Source of the DNA: Chionoecetes opilio
Lineage: Eukaryota > Arthropoda > Malacostraca > Decapoda > Majidae
Direction: 5' to 3'
Assembly (NCBI GenBank): GCA_016584305.1
Contig: JACEEZ010022968.1
Coordinates: 123,653-187,652, forward strand
DNA: 64,000 bases
Both the position numbers and the translations under genes were made by a program. The notes beneath the pieces are model-generated. The model made no database searches. It had not been told where the DNA came from and saw only the letters and a list, made by a program, of their open reading frames with translations. This document shows, piece after piece, positions 35,266 to 47,989 of the stretch (within the stretch, counting starts at the first letter, position 1; the number at the start of each line of letters is the position of its first letter).

Positions 35266-36921
35266 CCTGTAATAGAGACCCGTTTGCAACTCAATGTACA
35301 GAGTTTTTCTGACTTAGAATGACCTATTGGGACCCTAGTCTTGCAAAATCACAGAGGTGTTCGTGCGCTGGGTGGTAGGTTACTGAGCTATGGCGGCCAT
35401 CTTGGATTTCACCCCTCGGCCATAGGGTGAACCAAAACTGTGTTACTAGTTGGGCTAAAATCATGTGTAATGCCAATTTTCTTAGGTTTTCAAACACAAG
35501 GAATTCGTTTCTGTATTTATTTTGTACATCTGACATAATTTTGATCCTCAAATCTTGGATGGCTCTCCCATACAAGGAGCAAATGCCAACTAGTATTTGC
35601 TTTAAAAACTTCCGATACAACTTTTGAAAGGTTTTGCTGAATTTCAATGTTTTTTAAAGATGTTTTATTTATTTCAATGCAGGTTCACAGCAATATCAAG
35701 GTCAACTATTGACAAAATACAAAAATGAATGTCAGAACAAGTGTAAACAAAATGTTTGAAAACATAAATATTTTGAAGGAACACACATATATATACATTA
35801 TCAGTTGCAAGGAATGTAGGAGGAGCTCGGAAAAGGAGTGCTGGAATCAGCACTAAATGGAGTGCATTATGTCAGGGCTATCACTGGTATATTAATTGTA
35901 GAGGATCTGATCAGGTCATTGCAATGGCGAGGATTCTGGCAACACAAGGAACAAACTGTTTACCCAGTGCTGGAACAAGTGAAAAATATGGCAAGGATTC
36001 TGGCTGCCAACAAATGGTGTCCAGAGCAGTTCATCTCCTTGACTGAGCAGGTAGACACTCTACAGAAAGATTTTCTTGAATATGAAAAAGAATGTGAGGA
36101 AAAGTCTGAAGTATGCCCGTTTCTTGGAGTCTGGTATAGGATGGTTGCTGTAGTCAAGAATGCAGTAGTTTCTGACAGGAAAGGAAATTGGAATTTACAT
36201 GCAGCCACTGTTGATGATTCCATGCCAATTTTTGAAGAATTTGACTATATAAATTACTTAAGCTATGGGTCTTTGTATCTTGAACAGATCAAGATACTGG
36301 AGCTCACCCACCCTGAGCTATATCACCGATTTGCCTAGGGGCAGTGGGTTGTGCAAGATCGCCCAGGCTACTTTTGTGGTATTGGCGTTGACATGAAAGT
36401 GGAACAAACTATTAACTGTGTCTCGAAGGGTTCTGGAGGTCACTATGTGGTGGGTGCTGCACGAAATGTTGCTGCAGTGGCAGAGTTTGAACTCCTTTTC
36501 CATGAAACTGGTCTCATTGCAAATTTTTAAATATCCTCACATCCAACACAAGCATGCATCACAAGGAATGCTACCTTGAGCAATCCCTTAGTAAGTCTCG
36601 GCGCATTACATTTGATGAAAATGTGGCAAAACTTTTTGATTACGTTCAAGGCCGACAAAATCAATATGATATCAATATAACAAGTTATGTGCCACTACAC
36701 AACAAGAAAATTGGCATTACACATGATTTTAGCCCAACTAGTAAGAAAGTTTTGATTCACCCTATGGCCGAGGGATGAAATCCAAGATGGCCGCCATAGC
36801 TCGATAACCTACAACTTAGCGCACGAACACCTCTGTGATTTTGCAAGACTAGGGTCCCATTAGGTCATTCTAGGTCAGAAAAACTCTGTACATTGAGTTG
36901 CAAACGGTTCTCTATTACAGG
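35266..36921 (+). mobile_element. 1.66-kb element with about 215-bp TIRs (family copy 3)
   Basis: The left end starts CCTGTAATAGAGACCCGTTT. The right end in reverse complement starts CCTGTAATAGAGAACCGTTT, and the match runs about 215 bp through ATGGCGGCCATCTTGGATTT to ATGCCAATTTTCTT (about 94% by eye). It encodes the core of the same protein family as copy 2 (35838-36530) but lacks the N- and C-terminal parts. It is therefore a deletion derivative with intact ends. No clear target duplication was found; the right flank has a small ATTACAGGT(C/A) tandem repeat. Confidence 0.8.
35838..36530 (+). pseudogene. Core-region remnant of the copy 3 transposon protein
   Basis: The open frame to 36338 has no named domain. 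It aligns in style with the large element's middle section. VCPFLGVWYRMVAVVKNAVV then DRKGNWNLHAATVDDSMPIF correspond to RTGNFDLYKDTLTK... on 21250-21160 minus. IKILELTHPELYHRF corresponds to the CSLDITHPDVAEEF segment near 21120. After one stop (36338), GQWVVQDRPGYFCGIGVDMKVEQT continues in frame like the VLAKSQRIFSLIALDHGHEQ segment; here a VEQT version replaces HEQN. Subfamilies with that variant also exist in my memory of the family. Confidence 0.55.
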
Positions 36922-37173
36922 TACATTACAGGTCTATTACAGGTCGATTACAGGTCTCGACTATCTGGCATTTCCATCCTCACACTGTGCCTCGTTGACT
37001 CGGCTTTCATTATTGAGGATACGAAGAAGTTTTTTTAGATTTTCCAAGTGTGGTGAGGTGGTTCCTATGTCTGGTTATATTAAATGTAGTTTTGTTTAAG
37101 AGCAAAGGTTGTTTTAGTATACAATATAGATGGATTTCCTTTTTTTTTGTTGGTCTTTATTTTCTTATACGAT

Positions 37174-37445
<272 letters not shown>

Positions 37446-38159
37446 ATACTCTCTAATATATTACTATATGATATATATATATCTCACATCACATGTCTAA
37501 AACCCAGCACGCCTCTCTCCCGAAGACCCTCTCGTGCCCGTCAAGGTCTCCCCATCACACTGGCGTTACAAGACTATAAAGCACCGATCTGCTAATCCTG
37601 CCAAGAGCTGTCAGAGGGAACTGCAGGCTGAGCAAAGGGGGCAGGATAAGGAGGAGGCAGGAGGAAGGAGGAAGAAGGTAAAAGAAGGAGGCAGTGAAGG
37701 TCAGTAAAGAGGCGAATAAAGACAAGGACAAAGAAATGAGAGAAGGTGTGAGAAAGGAAAGGAGGAAAGGAGGAAAGGATGGCCGTTGTGAGTCCCAGAC
37801 TAATGGAACAGGATGATGATTATAATACAAGAATGATCGTAAACTCAAAGGATACGAAAGAGAGGAAAGGGAACATGAATTCTTTCCATAAGGCATTATG
37901 CCTGACTTGCGACAAAAGCCGAAGATACGATTGAAATGGAGACTGGTCGAGAAACTAACATTGTGGAAAACCGAATTGAACACATTATACTTCATCATTA
38001 AATTTTACCCAACCGTAGATGATGCGCTATTGAATGAGGGATGGAGAAAAACCCGGAAAGAAGCAGTAGTACTTTTTATCTCTATCGTTTCCACTGGTAG
38101 GTCTTCTTCAGAGAGAATGTATGTGTATTCTCTCTGCAGAAGAATTACTAACGGAAACA
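37446..38159. other. Unassigned stretch, partly purine-rich
   Basis: 37620-37880 is AG-rich. The block 38028-38075 (GAGGGATGGAGAAAAACCC ... GCAGTAGT) recurs inverted at 38905-38948 (ACTACTGCTTCTTCCCGGG...). This brackets the RTE-type fragment and suggests two copies of another small repeat. No gene is supported. Confidence 0.4.
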
Positions 38160-38900
38160 TTCAATCAATCAATCATTGGGGGCATACGCCGGGGAGCGCG
38201 TCGCCTCGCCCACCCTACGACGCCACTCCCGGGGGTCACCACGCGCGAGTTCCCATGCAGGCTCCTTTCCCATACCAAGCAACTCTCGACAAGAAACATC
38301 AACTTGCCCCAGCCACGAGCCTTGTGGGCGCCCCCTTGGCCTCCTCCACGCCGGATTGTCTCTTACAGATACAACCCGATGGGAAGGATCGGTTTCAGGG
38401 TAGCGTGCCACATGCCCATATAGCCGAAGTTGGCGCTGACGGACTATGCAGGTAATAGGCCTCGACTCAGTCTCACGGTGCAATCGCTGATTTGACACGT
38501 AATCATCCCAGCGATACCCCATGATTCTGCGGAGACATTTATTACCAAAGGCATTGATTCGTCTCTTCAAGTCACTATTTAGTGTCCATGTCTCACAACC
38601 ATAGAGTAAGACAGGGATCACAAGCGACTTGAAGATCCGGATCTTTGTCCTCCTGCACAGGTACCGACAACGCCAAATACTCCCGCTGAGCGAGTCCATA
38701 ACACCGTGGGCTATGCCAATCCGCCGTAAGACTTCTTGACGTGACCCGCCGTCATTATGGACTGCGCTACCAAGGTATGTAAAACTTTCCAAGATCTCAA
38801 TGTCCTCGCCACACGCATGAACAGACTGAACTGCTGAAACTACAGTCTGAATGAAAGAGTGTCTACAGTCTGAGTGCTACTAATGAAACATTAGAGAAAT
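38160..38900 (-). mobile_element. RTE/BovB-type LINE, 3' fragment
   Basis: The minus-strand protein end (38169-38792, open) is followed immediately by a (TGAT)n/(ATTG)n tail at 38160-38173, the usual RTE 3' terminus. The coding part extends upstream to about 38830 (VQSVHACGEDIEILESFTYLGS), beyond which it is frame-broken and lost, so the copy is heavily 5'-truncated. Confidence 0.8.
38169..38830 (-). CDS. RTE-type reverse transcriptase, C-terminal region (partial)
   Basis: The open frame contains ESFTYLGSAV, EVLRRIGIAHGVM, VIPVLLYGCETWTLNSDL, CLRRIMGYRWDDYVSNQRL, RQRQLRLYGHVARYPETD and a terminal RRPRGRPQGSWLGQVD. This is the characteristic thumb and C-terminal segment of RTE/BovB-like non-LTR retrotransposons. 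The catalytic palm (YxDD) would lie upstream and is absent. The 207-codon frame is intact, which suggests a younger insertion than its neighbours. Confidence 0.85.
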
Positions 38901-39010
38901 ACAATACTACTGCTTCTTCCCGGGTTTTTCTCCATCACTCATTCCAACAATTTGTATCAATCATTCTTTGTTAAAACGAGCCCGGAGAAATGAAGAAGAT
39001 AGCCGAAGAG

Positions 39011-39085
39011 GTGAAGAAGAAGAAGAAGAAGAAGAAGAAGAAGAAGAAGAAGAAGAAGAAGAAGAAGAAGAAGAAAAAGAAGAAG
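39011..39085. repeat. (GAA)n microsatellite
   Basis: About 70 bp of AAG triplets. Homopurine, with triplex potential. Confidence 0.95.
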
Positions 39086-39089
39086 TGAA

Positions 39090-39790
39090 GTCGCGAAGAG
39101 TGAACATTTGTGGAAAACCATGAACCATTCTTGATGAACCATTTTTTACCTTCATCATTTAACCAAACATAGATGACGTGCTCTAATAACCCTTCAGTCA
39201 ACGACACGCGCTTAAAAGATAGGCGGGACGTGACTTAATCAACGGCACCATGGTATACTTAGCCTACTTGGAAGCAAAACATAAAGGGGAAAAATCCGTC
39301 TCGCGCCCAGATGGTCTTTCGTGAATACTCATTACCATCTGCCTCTGTAGCCTGCCTTTGAGAAACACTGCGAGTCTCCCAACACTTCCATCTGCCTCCC
39401 ACACCTCCACCCTCCTCCTCCACCAGCCTCCAACGCCTCAACCAGCCTCCACTTTCTCCTCCACCCTCCACTAACACTTCCACGAGTCCCTCCACCCTTC
39501 CCTCTACCTGCCTCCCCCCTCATCCACCAGCCTCCCCTTCCTTCTCCACTTGCCTCACATCCCCTCTTAACGCACCGCACGCCTCTGGTATCCTTGCCTC
39601 CACAACCCTCCACCTTCCGCCTTCTATCTCCCCTTCCGTACTTTCCGCCTCCCTCCCGCGGCTCTCTGAATAAAACATTACCTAGTGTGTGTGGTGCTGC
39701 AGGGAGGCTCAGGAAGAGTCCCTCGCTCCTGCAGGAAACACTAAATACACTAATGGTCCATGAAAGAGGGATGAAGCTAACCCGGAGATA
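39090..39790. other. Unassigned stretch, CCTCCA-rich in the middle
   Basis: 39370-39620 is a low-complexity CCTCCAC-rich block that gives a long but uninformative minus-strand frame. No gene is supported. Confidence 0.4.
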
Positions 39791-39797
39791 CAGGAAA

Positions 39798-40175
<378 letters not shown>

Positions 40176-40536
40176 CGTGATAAATTCATAATGAGGCTCC
40201 TTTATATTTCTTTTTTTTAGTAATCATCATCATCGAATAAAATTTCATTACATCACATGAACAACACATCTGAAGGAAAATCTGTTTGTTCATTACACAT
40301 TCAAAACTCTCGACATCAACAACAAAGTGGTGTCGCCTTGTTCTTGGCTGCAGTCTTTGTTACGGCCTGGCCGAGCAAAGGGCGCCATACCAGGATCACA
40401 GCGCTGACCTACCTTGAATACAATATATAACTTTTGGAGGGATATAAAAGAAAAAAATTACAGCTTTCAAGTGAAATTAAAAATATTCGAGGATCCAGTG
40501 GAGCAAAGCACAAAGATGGTGAGAAAATCTTTGGTA

Positions 40537-42860
40537 AGATACTGATACTGATACATTTATTTGGCCCTTTAGCAATACAGTAATGTAAACTATATATACA
40601 TGTATATATTATAAGGCTTGGTCTGTTGAGCCGGAGCTCTTATACAGACCTGTTGCGAAACATAGTTGCCGATTTAGGGCAGATAAATAAGGCCCGAGAA
40701 ATAATATAAAAAATAAATCGCATTACATTTAAAAATTCTACCAAAGATAATTATTATATAAGCAATAGTTAATAACATACAAAAATTTATGTGAATAAAA
40801 ATGAAATACAAATAGAATATACGCAAATCTTGATGAGGCAAAAACAAATGCTAATATTAACAAACACACAAGCATACAAAAAACAAAAATACACATGAAC
40901 AAACAAGGATTAGATTTATTGATCGATTTTTTTCTTCTTTATTTTACACTTGAAAATGTTACTATCGGTGATGTTTTTTAGATCTCCTGGCAGCCGATTC
41001 CACAGTTTTACTCCCCTAACCGTAATACTTCGCTGTGCATGGGACGTTCTACATATAGGAATTTTTAGATCATTTGGTCTTCGGCTATTTGAGATGTTAG
41101 ACATGAACTGAAAATCACTGTCAACTTGGTATGTGTATAATGCTTTATGTATAAATAGATTTGCTTGGAGGGATATAATATCAGTTAGTATGAGTAAATT
41201 TAGGTCTTTAAAGAGAGAGGGTCTGTGTGTGCATATCTGTGATTGTGAGACATTACACGTAACATTTTTTTTTGAGTAATGGAAAGACTGTCAAGTAAAG
41301 TTTTAAATGCTCCTCCCCATACAGCTGAACAATACAAAAGGTGTGGCTAGGCTATTGATAAGTATATTTGTCTTAAACTATCAATGGTTATATTGTTTCG
41401 TATCTTATGTAGTACACCATTTATTTTACAAAGCTTAGTAATCACCTATAGTATATGAGATTTCCATTTCAGTTTATCATCAATAATAACACCCAAAAAT
41501 GTATATTCACCAACTTGCTCTAAAATAAGATTGTCTATGCATACATCAATATTTGGTGGTTGAATCATCAAAGAACAAGATACCATATAAGAAGTTCTAG
41601 TAGCATTCAAGGTTAATTTATTACTTTTTATCCACTTTGAAACATGAGATAATTCTGCATTTAATGTGATTTTAATGTCAATGAGACTTTGTCCCTGAAT
41701 GAAAATAATGGTATCATCAGCAAAGAGAAGAAATTTGAGTTTATTAGTGCAACGTGTGATATCATTGATATATAATAAAAATAAAATGGGACCCAAAATT
41801 GATCCTTGTGGTACTCCAAAACTAATAGATGTGAGAGAGGATAGTGCATTATTATAAACTGTACATTGCTTCCTGTGACTTAAATAACTTACAAACCAAT
41901 TATGTGCAGCACCACGGATTCCGTAAACCTTCAATTTTTCTAACAAAATAGAATGAGATATGGTATCGAAGGCTTTAGACAGATCACAAAAGACTGATAT
42001 CTGATAGGCCTTACTATCTAATGTATCATATATATTTTGACAAAGGTGATGCAAGGCAAGTTCAGTGGAGTATTTGGGGCGAAAACCATATTGAGACTGC
42101 GATAATAATGAAAATTTGGAAATGTAATCCATTAATCTACTAGCAACTATTTTCTCAAAAATCTTACTAAAACTAGGAAGGATAGAAATTGGTCTGTAGT
42201 TCGTATGTATAGATTTTTCACCCTTTTTATGCATAGGTACCACTCTAGCAGCTTGAAGGCATGAAGGGAAGCAGCCTTCCTTGAAAGACCTATTAATGAT
42301 GTAGCCTAGGAAGGGAGAAACTTCATGATTGCATTCCTTGATTATTTCATGTTTATATCATCGTACCTGGGCAGTAATCTTAAGGTTGTGATGACAGTTT
42401 GATTTCTGAAAGTGATGTTGGACTAAAAAGAAAGAAACAGAACAGATTCAGCAGGTATGAAGTATATGGAACTGCCGATGGTTGGATATTCATAGCTAAC
42501 TTTTTTGCAACATTACAAAAGTACTCATTGAATGATTCAGCTATTTCTTGATTATTACTTAACTTTCTGAAGAATTGAATTGAACTTCGTTATTATTTCC
42601 TAAATGATTATGTTCCATGTCTTCTGATATACCCATTATCTTTGTTTAATTTATTATAGTTTCTCTAGCTGCTTTTATCAGAAGTAAGTTTATTTCTGTA
42701 TTGTTTGCCAAATTTCCCTAAGTAATGCTATTTAGATTAAAGTTTTTGTAATTTATTACGATGTTTATGGAAGTTTTATGCTTGGTTTTATACGTTTTAC
42801 CAATATGTTTTTCTTTGAAATGTTGTATTGTTTTAGAGGGAAGTGTTATCATAAAATTTC
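40537..42860 (-). mobile_element. CR1/L2-group non-LTR retrotransposon, 5'-truncated
   Basis: RT coding can be followed on minus from about 42860 to 40916. It is followed by a 3' UTR with AATAAA and a short tandem tail (TATCAGTATCAGTATC at 40538-40556). Short 3' microsatellites instead of poly-A are usual in the CR1/L2 group. The endonuclease domain is missing. Confidence 0.8.
40916..42640 (-). pseudogene. Reverse transcriptase of the CR1/L2-group element
   Basis: The best frame (42243-41446, 265 codons) carries NYRPISILPSFSKIFEKI, LSQSQYGFRPKYSTELAL, FCDLSKAFDTISHSILLEKL, GVPQGSILGPILFLLYINDI and the catalytic box FADDT (41713-41724). It then has KWIKSNKLTLN. After a frame change at 41446 it continues with LHKIRNNITIDSLRQIY and LLYCSAVWGGAF. 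It ends in a second open frame 41104-40916 (SITVRGVKLWNRLPGDLKN), the usual C-terminus. Upstream, frame-broken pieces (EIAESFNEYFCNVAKKLA, FKEGCFPSCLQAARV) extend it to about 42640. At least four disablements are present. Confidence 0.85.
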
Positions 42861-42869
42861 TGAAAACTT

Positions 42870-45290
42870 TTCATGTAGATATCAAACTTTCATTATATCA
42901 TGAGTCTCATCTATGTTCTGAGGTCCAATTGTAATTCAAACAACATTTTAAATGATTTCATAGATAGATTGTTGTATATTCTTTTGAGTCACATAATGTT
43001 GACGATGTATGATGCATATTAATCATTTGAAAAATACTAATGATTTGAAAATGATCATTAAAGAATGTAATGAATGCCATTATTTGTGTTATGTAAAATA
43101 TTTGTCATTAAATATCAATTAAAGAAGCTGAAGTAATCGTTACTTAGTGGCTTATTTAGTTGGGCAAAATATAATATGATACAGCAGGTTAATAATGTCA
43201 CTCTTATTTGCTATTATAAGTAAATATACATTAATGTCTGCTAATTAGTAATCATGGGAATTTTACATATAATATTATTCTGACCATTATTCAATAGATA
43301 GAAGGACACACTCAACTTTAGCATTGGTGGTCTAGAGAAGGATCGTTACATTTCGGAGGTCGTGAATGACTACGAACATTATTAGTGTCTTTCGCATGAC
43401 AGTAAAGTGTTGGCGCGATCCTGCAGTTGAGGCAGGCCCGCGTAGTTGAGCGGAGTGGACGGTGCCTGAGAACACAAGACGCGACCACCTGCTGCGCCTG
43501 GCGGCCACCGTGCGACACAAAGGTACGTCCCCTGCGCGATATGTAGGTCCCGTGGACGACAGGTATAAGGTCCCATGCCAGGGTGCGGGCGAGAAGTAAG
43601 TCCCCTGTTGGGGTGTGTAGCCAGGAAAGCCTGTCAGCGTACATACAACAGTTAGGGTCCCGCAGAGTAAAGGTGACAGGATGGGGGGACTGTTATTTTC
43701 ACCCAACATGGCTTTATATACATGGAGCCTCCCCTTCCACGGATTGTGCTTGACAAGGTGCAGCTGGGTGCAGATTCTTCATGCCTTTCCTTTTCCCCCT
43801 CCACTACACACACACACGCACATACATATATATCTTTCTGACTGCAATTCCTGCTCTCCAATTTCAGCTCCTTTTGTCACAGCTTCTGTTTCTCCCTGGC
43901 GCACAATGAAGGGTTTACGCGACGCATCAGTCACCGTGCAGCCGCCGTGTTCCCGCCGTTTCGCTATAAGCGAGCTATAAGTCACGGCGCGGCGGTGGAC
44001 GACGGCCCCGCCACAGCCCTGAATACCCACCCGGCTTAGCGCAACGCGACATGAATGATGCAGCGACACACAAGAAATATTAGTGCTGAAGTAGTCGGGT
44101 ATTGCTTCTACAATACATGTCGTCCATTAGATTCTCGTTACGTTAGAATTTCATGAATCTACAGTTCACAAAAGTGAATAATTCCGCAACTCAACTTCTT
44201 TTTTATTAATTTCGTGAGTATATATATACAAGCGATGTTCCACCTTCACCGTCTGTCTTCCTTGTCTTCCTGCCGCTCACCTCTTCTCCCATCTCTCTCT
44301 ATTCCTGATGCTTTCCCCTCTTGCTATTGCATCATAATTGATCTATTCTCTCTGTCCCTATCCTAACCCACGACGGCTAATCAAAAAAATATGGTGTAAT
44401 AGCTTCGGCAGTGCGACTTCTTTCCTGACGGCCTAAAGAAAACGAAAAAAAAGTGTATTAATCGCGTGTAAAAAAATTGAGCGGCATATTTTTTTCACCT
44501 AATGGAGCCATTTACTCTACTTGAGGTAACGATAGATTGGACATCTTCAAGCCTCATAATAGTTGGGCAGTGATGTTGGTTTTTCTATGTGAACAGTATT
44601 TTTGATGATACAACCAATTTAAATGGAGGAAAATGTATGCGCTCTAAAACGACCGGCGCCATGTTGTGACGTCAACAACGCACAGACTACAGAGCATAAC
44701 ACAGCTGTGGAGCGGCTGCTTCTATGTACTACCTACTATAGTCTATTCACTTAAGCTGGATTCTTGGGAGCTGCTCGCTGCCTAGACGAGTTTGTAAGGA
44801 GGTCGCTGATTGGCTGATAGACTCGGGCTGGGTGGCGATGGTGGTGGTACTTGCCTCGCCGCAACCCAAAACACTTGCCTTGCCTTAGAAAAATATTCAT
44901 ATTTCTTGGCTTTACTCATCTCTTACACAAGATAGGCCTATTTTGTTTGCATCAGTGAATCAGGCAGTGATTGTTCAACAACAACACGCCATTCATAACT
45001 CAATAGGGTAAAAAATAAAGTCATGACTGACTATCACATGAGTAGGCGGACTTTTAGGTTTTCAGTGCATTGAAATGTTGTACTCCTACCCGATATTACC
45101 AAGCTACCAGATGATATTTATGAAAGCTAAGCCTACCATCGTGTTCATAATACATTGCTGCATATCATTGCTTGCCTAGTTTAAAGGCTACTTATCCCTG
45201 TCTATCCACTTCTTCCACATAAACTACAACTTATATATTCATAAACACAGTGAACACCTACCACATCACTTGAAGGAGGATTACTGGTCA
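42870..45290. other. Unassigned intergenic stretch
   Basis: 42870-43300 is AT-rich. 43390-44050 is GC-richer, with frames of 60-125 codons lacking any recognisable motif. 44640-44700 has CGGCGCCATGTTGTGACGTCA (CRE-like TGACGTCA). I see no exon or RNA that I can support. Confidence 0.4.
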
Positions 45291-45314
45291 TCTTGCGGTA
45301 GTAGGGGTAATGCA

Positions 45315-45455
45315 AGTTAGTAAGGTTAGTTAGGTTAGTAAAATATAACAAACATTTTACAAGGTTAGGTCAGGTTAGTAATTATTTTTTTTAGGGGGGT
45401 CTCGCTAAGAGGTTATTAGTGAGGTTAGGTTATAGTGAGGTTAGATTAGTAATAT
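45315..45455 (+). repeat. Degenerate TTAGG-like interstitial repeat
   Basis: Repeated GGTTAG/TTAGG strings (TTAGTTAGGTTAG, GGTTAGGTCAGGTTAG, GAGGTTAGGTTATAGTGAGG) are interrupted by a T-run. TTAGG is the ancestral arthropod telomere unit. The copies here are too degenerate for a functional telomere. Confidence 0.5.
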
Positions 45456-45808
45456 TAAACATATTATATATTTGAGTGGTCCAGGGGGGTCGTTTAGGAG
45501 GGGAGGGGGGTGAAGGGGGCATCCCTCCCCACTTTATAATTCCATTTTAGAGGTATTTGAAGGGATCTGTGGAGGTCTGGAGGAAAAAAACACTCTAATA
45601 AGGGTGGGAAAGGACTCTAGAATTTTACCTAACTCATTGCGTGTTGTATAAATAACATGAAAAAACCTCAGCCTGTCTCATCCCTACCTCTAACGCCTGG
45701 CATAGTGCATACCACTCCCGCAACTTATCACAGCTCAGCTAAAGCCCCACAGCTACATATCATTTGCAAGTTACTTATCCATGCACAAGTACATGCATTA
45801 ATACTAAC

Positions 45809-46000
45809 CTCAAAATGGTCTTCACAGCAGTAGTATGAATTTTCCTTCATCGAGAAATCACGCCATGCAGACATCCACCACTGTTTCCTCTTTTTCTTGT
45901 CCTTAGGCATAGTTATGAACACTTTCTCTGGATTTTTAATTGCGGTGTTTATGCACATTGGCACAAAACAAACATGATATGTTCTTTTTGTCTGGGACAT
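45809..46000 (-). CDS. THAP-domain first exon
   Basis: From ATG (46000-45998), MSQTKRTYHVCFVPMC is followed by VFITMPKDKKKRKQWW, then SYYCCEDHFE. The CxxxxC ... C-x-x-H spacing (CFVPMC; CEDHF) with the MPKD and W positions is a THAP zinc finger, the DNA-binding fold shared by P-element-type transposases and cellular THAP proteins. The exon ends GACCATTTTGAG|GTTAGT, a plausible donor. Upstream on minus, within 100 bp, are ATTGG and TGACGTAG (CCAAT- and CRE-like). No further exon was found downstream, so cellular gene and transposon cannot be told apart. Confidence 0.65.
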
Positions 46001-46004
46001 GTTG

Positions 46005-46700
46005 AATGGATAGGTACTGACGGTCTGCCGAGCCAAAAAGAGCCGATCAGCTGGGCGAGATTTGAGACAATGTGCGTAGACTACGTCACAGCCAATTACA
46101 GCGCGTTCCGCAGTGTTGTGATATTTAGGCCCAAAAAAGCATATATTTAATTTATGGTGCATTTCTCAGCAAAAAGAATATGAGTACAGTGATATGTAGC
46201 CTATATTGCATCCAAAGCTTCATAATACTCCGTATTTTAGATGTGAGTTAACGGGTCCATTATTGATGTCACCTCTCTGACTGGCAACAAAAATATAACC
46301 GATTCTGACAAACAAATGATTTCCTTTACCACGATATTTTCCACTGCTACTTTCAATTCAATGTACGTATTATGGATGCTGAAGATTGACTAAACAACTA
46401 TATCAGTGTCCACAAAATGTTGTTCCGCAAAACTGCGATTTTTGTTTTATATGATTCAATACATTAATTTATACAAAGATACATAAAAGAGTTTTAGATT
46501 TAAAAAACGTCTATATCGGTAAACTTTTTGAACAAACCTCTAGTGATAGATTAATGTTCTTAAACAAAAACATAACAAAAAAATAATGTCATTGACAATA
46601 TAATTTTTCATCATCCATAATACCAGTAAACTAGACGAAGGAAGGTTGTAGCAAGGTGGCAAGGAGAAGAACAAAGGATACGTGAATTATGGAGTAAAGA
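46005..46700. other. Putative THAP upstream region, then unassigned AT-rich DNA
   Basis: 46060-46105 contains TACGTCACAGCCAATTACAGCGCG, i.e. CRE-like and CCAAT-like motifs just upstream of the minus-strand THAP start. The rest has no recognisable feature. Confidence 0.35.
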
Positions 46701-46705
46701 TGAGA

Positions 46706-46706
<1 letters not shown>

Positions 46707-46782
<76 letters not shown>
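46707..46782. repeat. (GA)n microsatellite
   Basis: About 75 bp of pure AG, followed by a GGGGGA/GGAAGG-rich purine tract to 46860. Confidence 0.95.
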
Positions 46783-46783
<1 letters not shown>

Positions 46784-47230
46784 AATGGGAGAGTGAGGGT
46801 GGGGGAACGGGGGGGAGGAAGGCAAGGACGGAGGGAGGGGAAGCCGGGAGGGGAAGATGAGGGCGTGGCTTGCTACACGTCACAAGTACGTCACCTCAAA
46901 CTTTCCCCTTTCCGAATGTCTATTCGGCTCTTGCCAGCTTCGCCGTCAAAACCATGAGTAAACTCCTTCATTAAACACACTTGGCAATGCATTCTACTGC
47001 CATAAATTAGGGGACGGTGTCAGACAAGCTGTGCCAAACTGTCAATTTGATCAGACTTTTTGTTTAGAAGATATTTGCGAAAAACGATGCCGCATAGGGT
47101 CTGAAATGGATTAGTAGACTATATCCATAACGCTTTCCTCTAAATCATTAGTATTATTTTCCTCCCTGTACCTTTGACACTGTATTTCTCCCGCTGACTA
47201 TAAGACCGCTCCCCCCCCCTCTCCCTGCAG

Positions 47231-47346
47231 CCGTGGCCGTGGTCTACACCATCACAGAGGGCAATGTTGGCTCCCACTTCTACGTCCACCCCGCCACTGG
47301 GATCCTGTCGCTGCTCTCGCCACTAGACTACGAACACAGGAAAAAG
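47231..47346 (+). CDS. Internal exon of a cadherin-repeat protein
   Basis: A poly-pyrimidine tract and CAG (47229-47230) precede the exon. The frame from 47233 reads VAVVYTITEGNVGSHFYVH, PATGILSLLSPLDYEHRKK. This fits the cadherin repeat pattern (xVxYxIxxGNxxxxFxVxxxTGxLxxxxPLDYE), with the calcium-site LDYE segment intact. The exon ends AAG|GTAAGA, an excellent donor. Two bases precede the first full codon, so the upstream exon ends in phase 1 and this one ends in phase 0. Reading through the donor gives VRLEACV, which also resembles the next cadherin strand, so a longer exon is possible but soon enters the GT array. Which cadherin (Fat, Dachsous, Flamingo or other) cannot be told. It would be a membrane adhesion or polarity protein. 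Confidence 0.75.
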
Positions 47347-47384
47347 GTAAGATTGGAGGCCTGTGTGATGGGGGGGAGGGGGGG

Positions 47385-47985
<601 letters not shown>

Positions 47986-47989
47986 TCTG

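Noticed and set aside
37555..38455. Overlapping 147- and 185-codon open frames
   Set aside because: No motif or splice support; the plus frame runs antisense into the RTE-type coding end.
43318..44069. Group of frames of 60-125 codons on both strands
   Set aside because: No similarity, no conserved motif, and they overlap each other.
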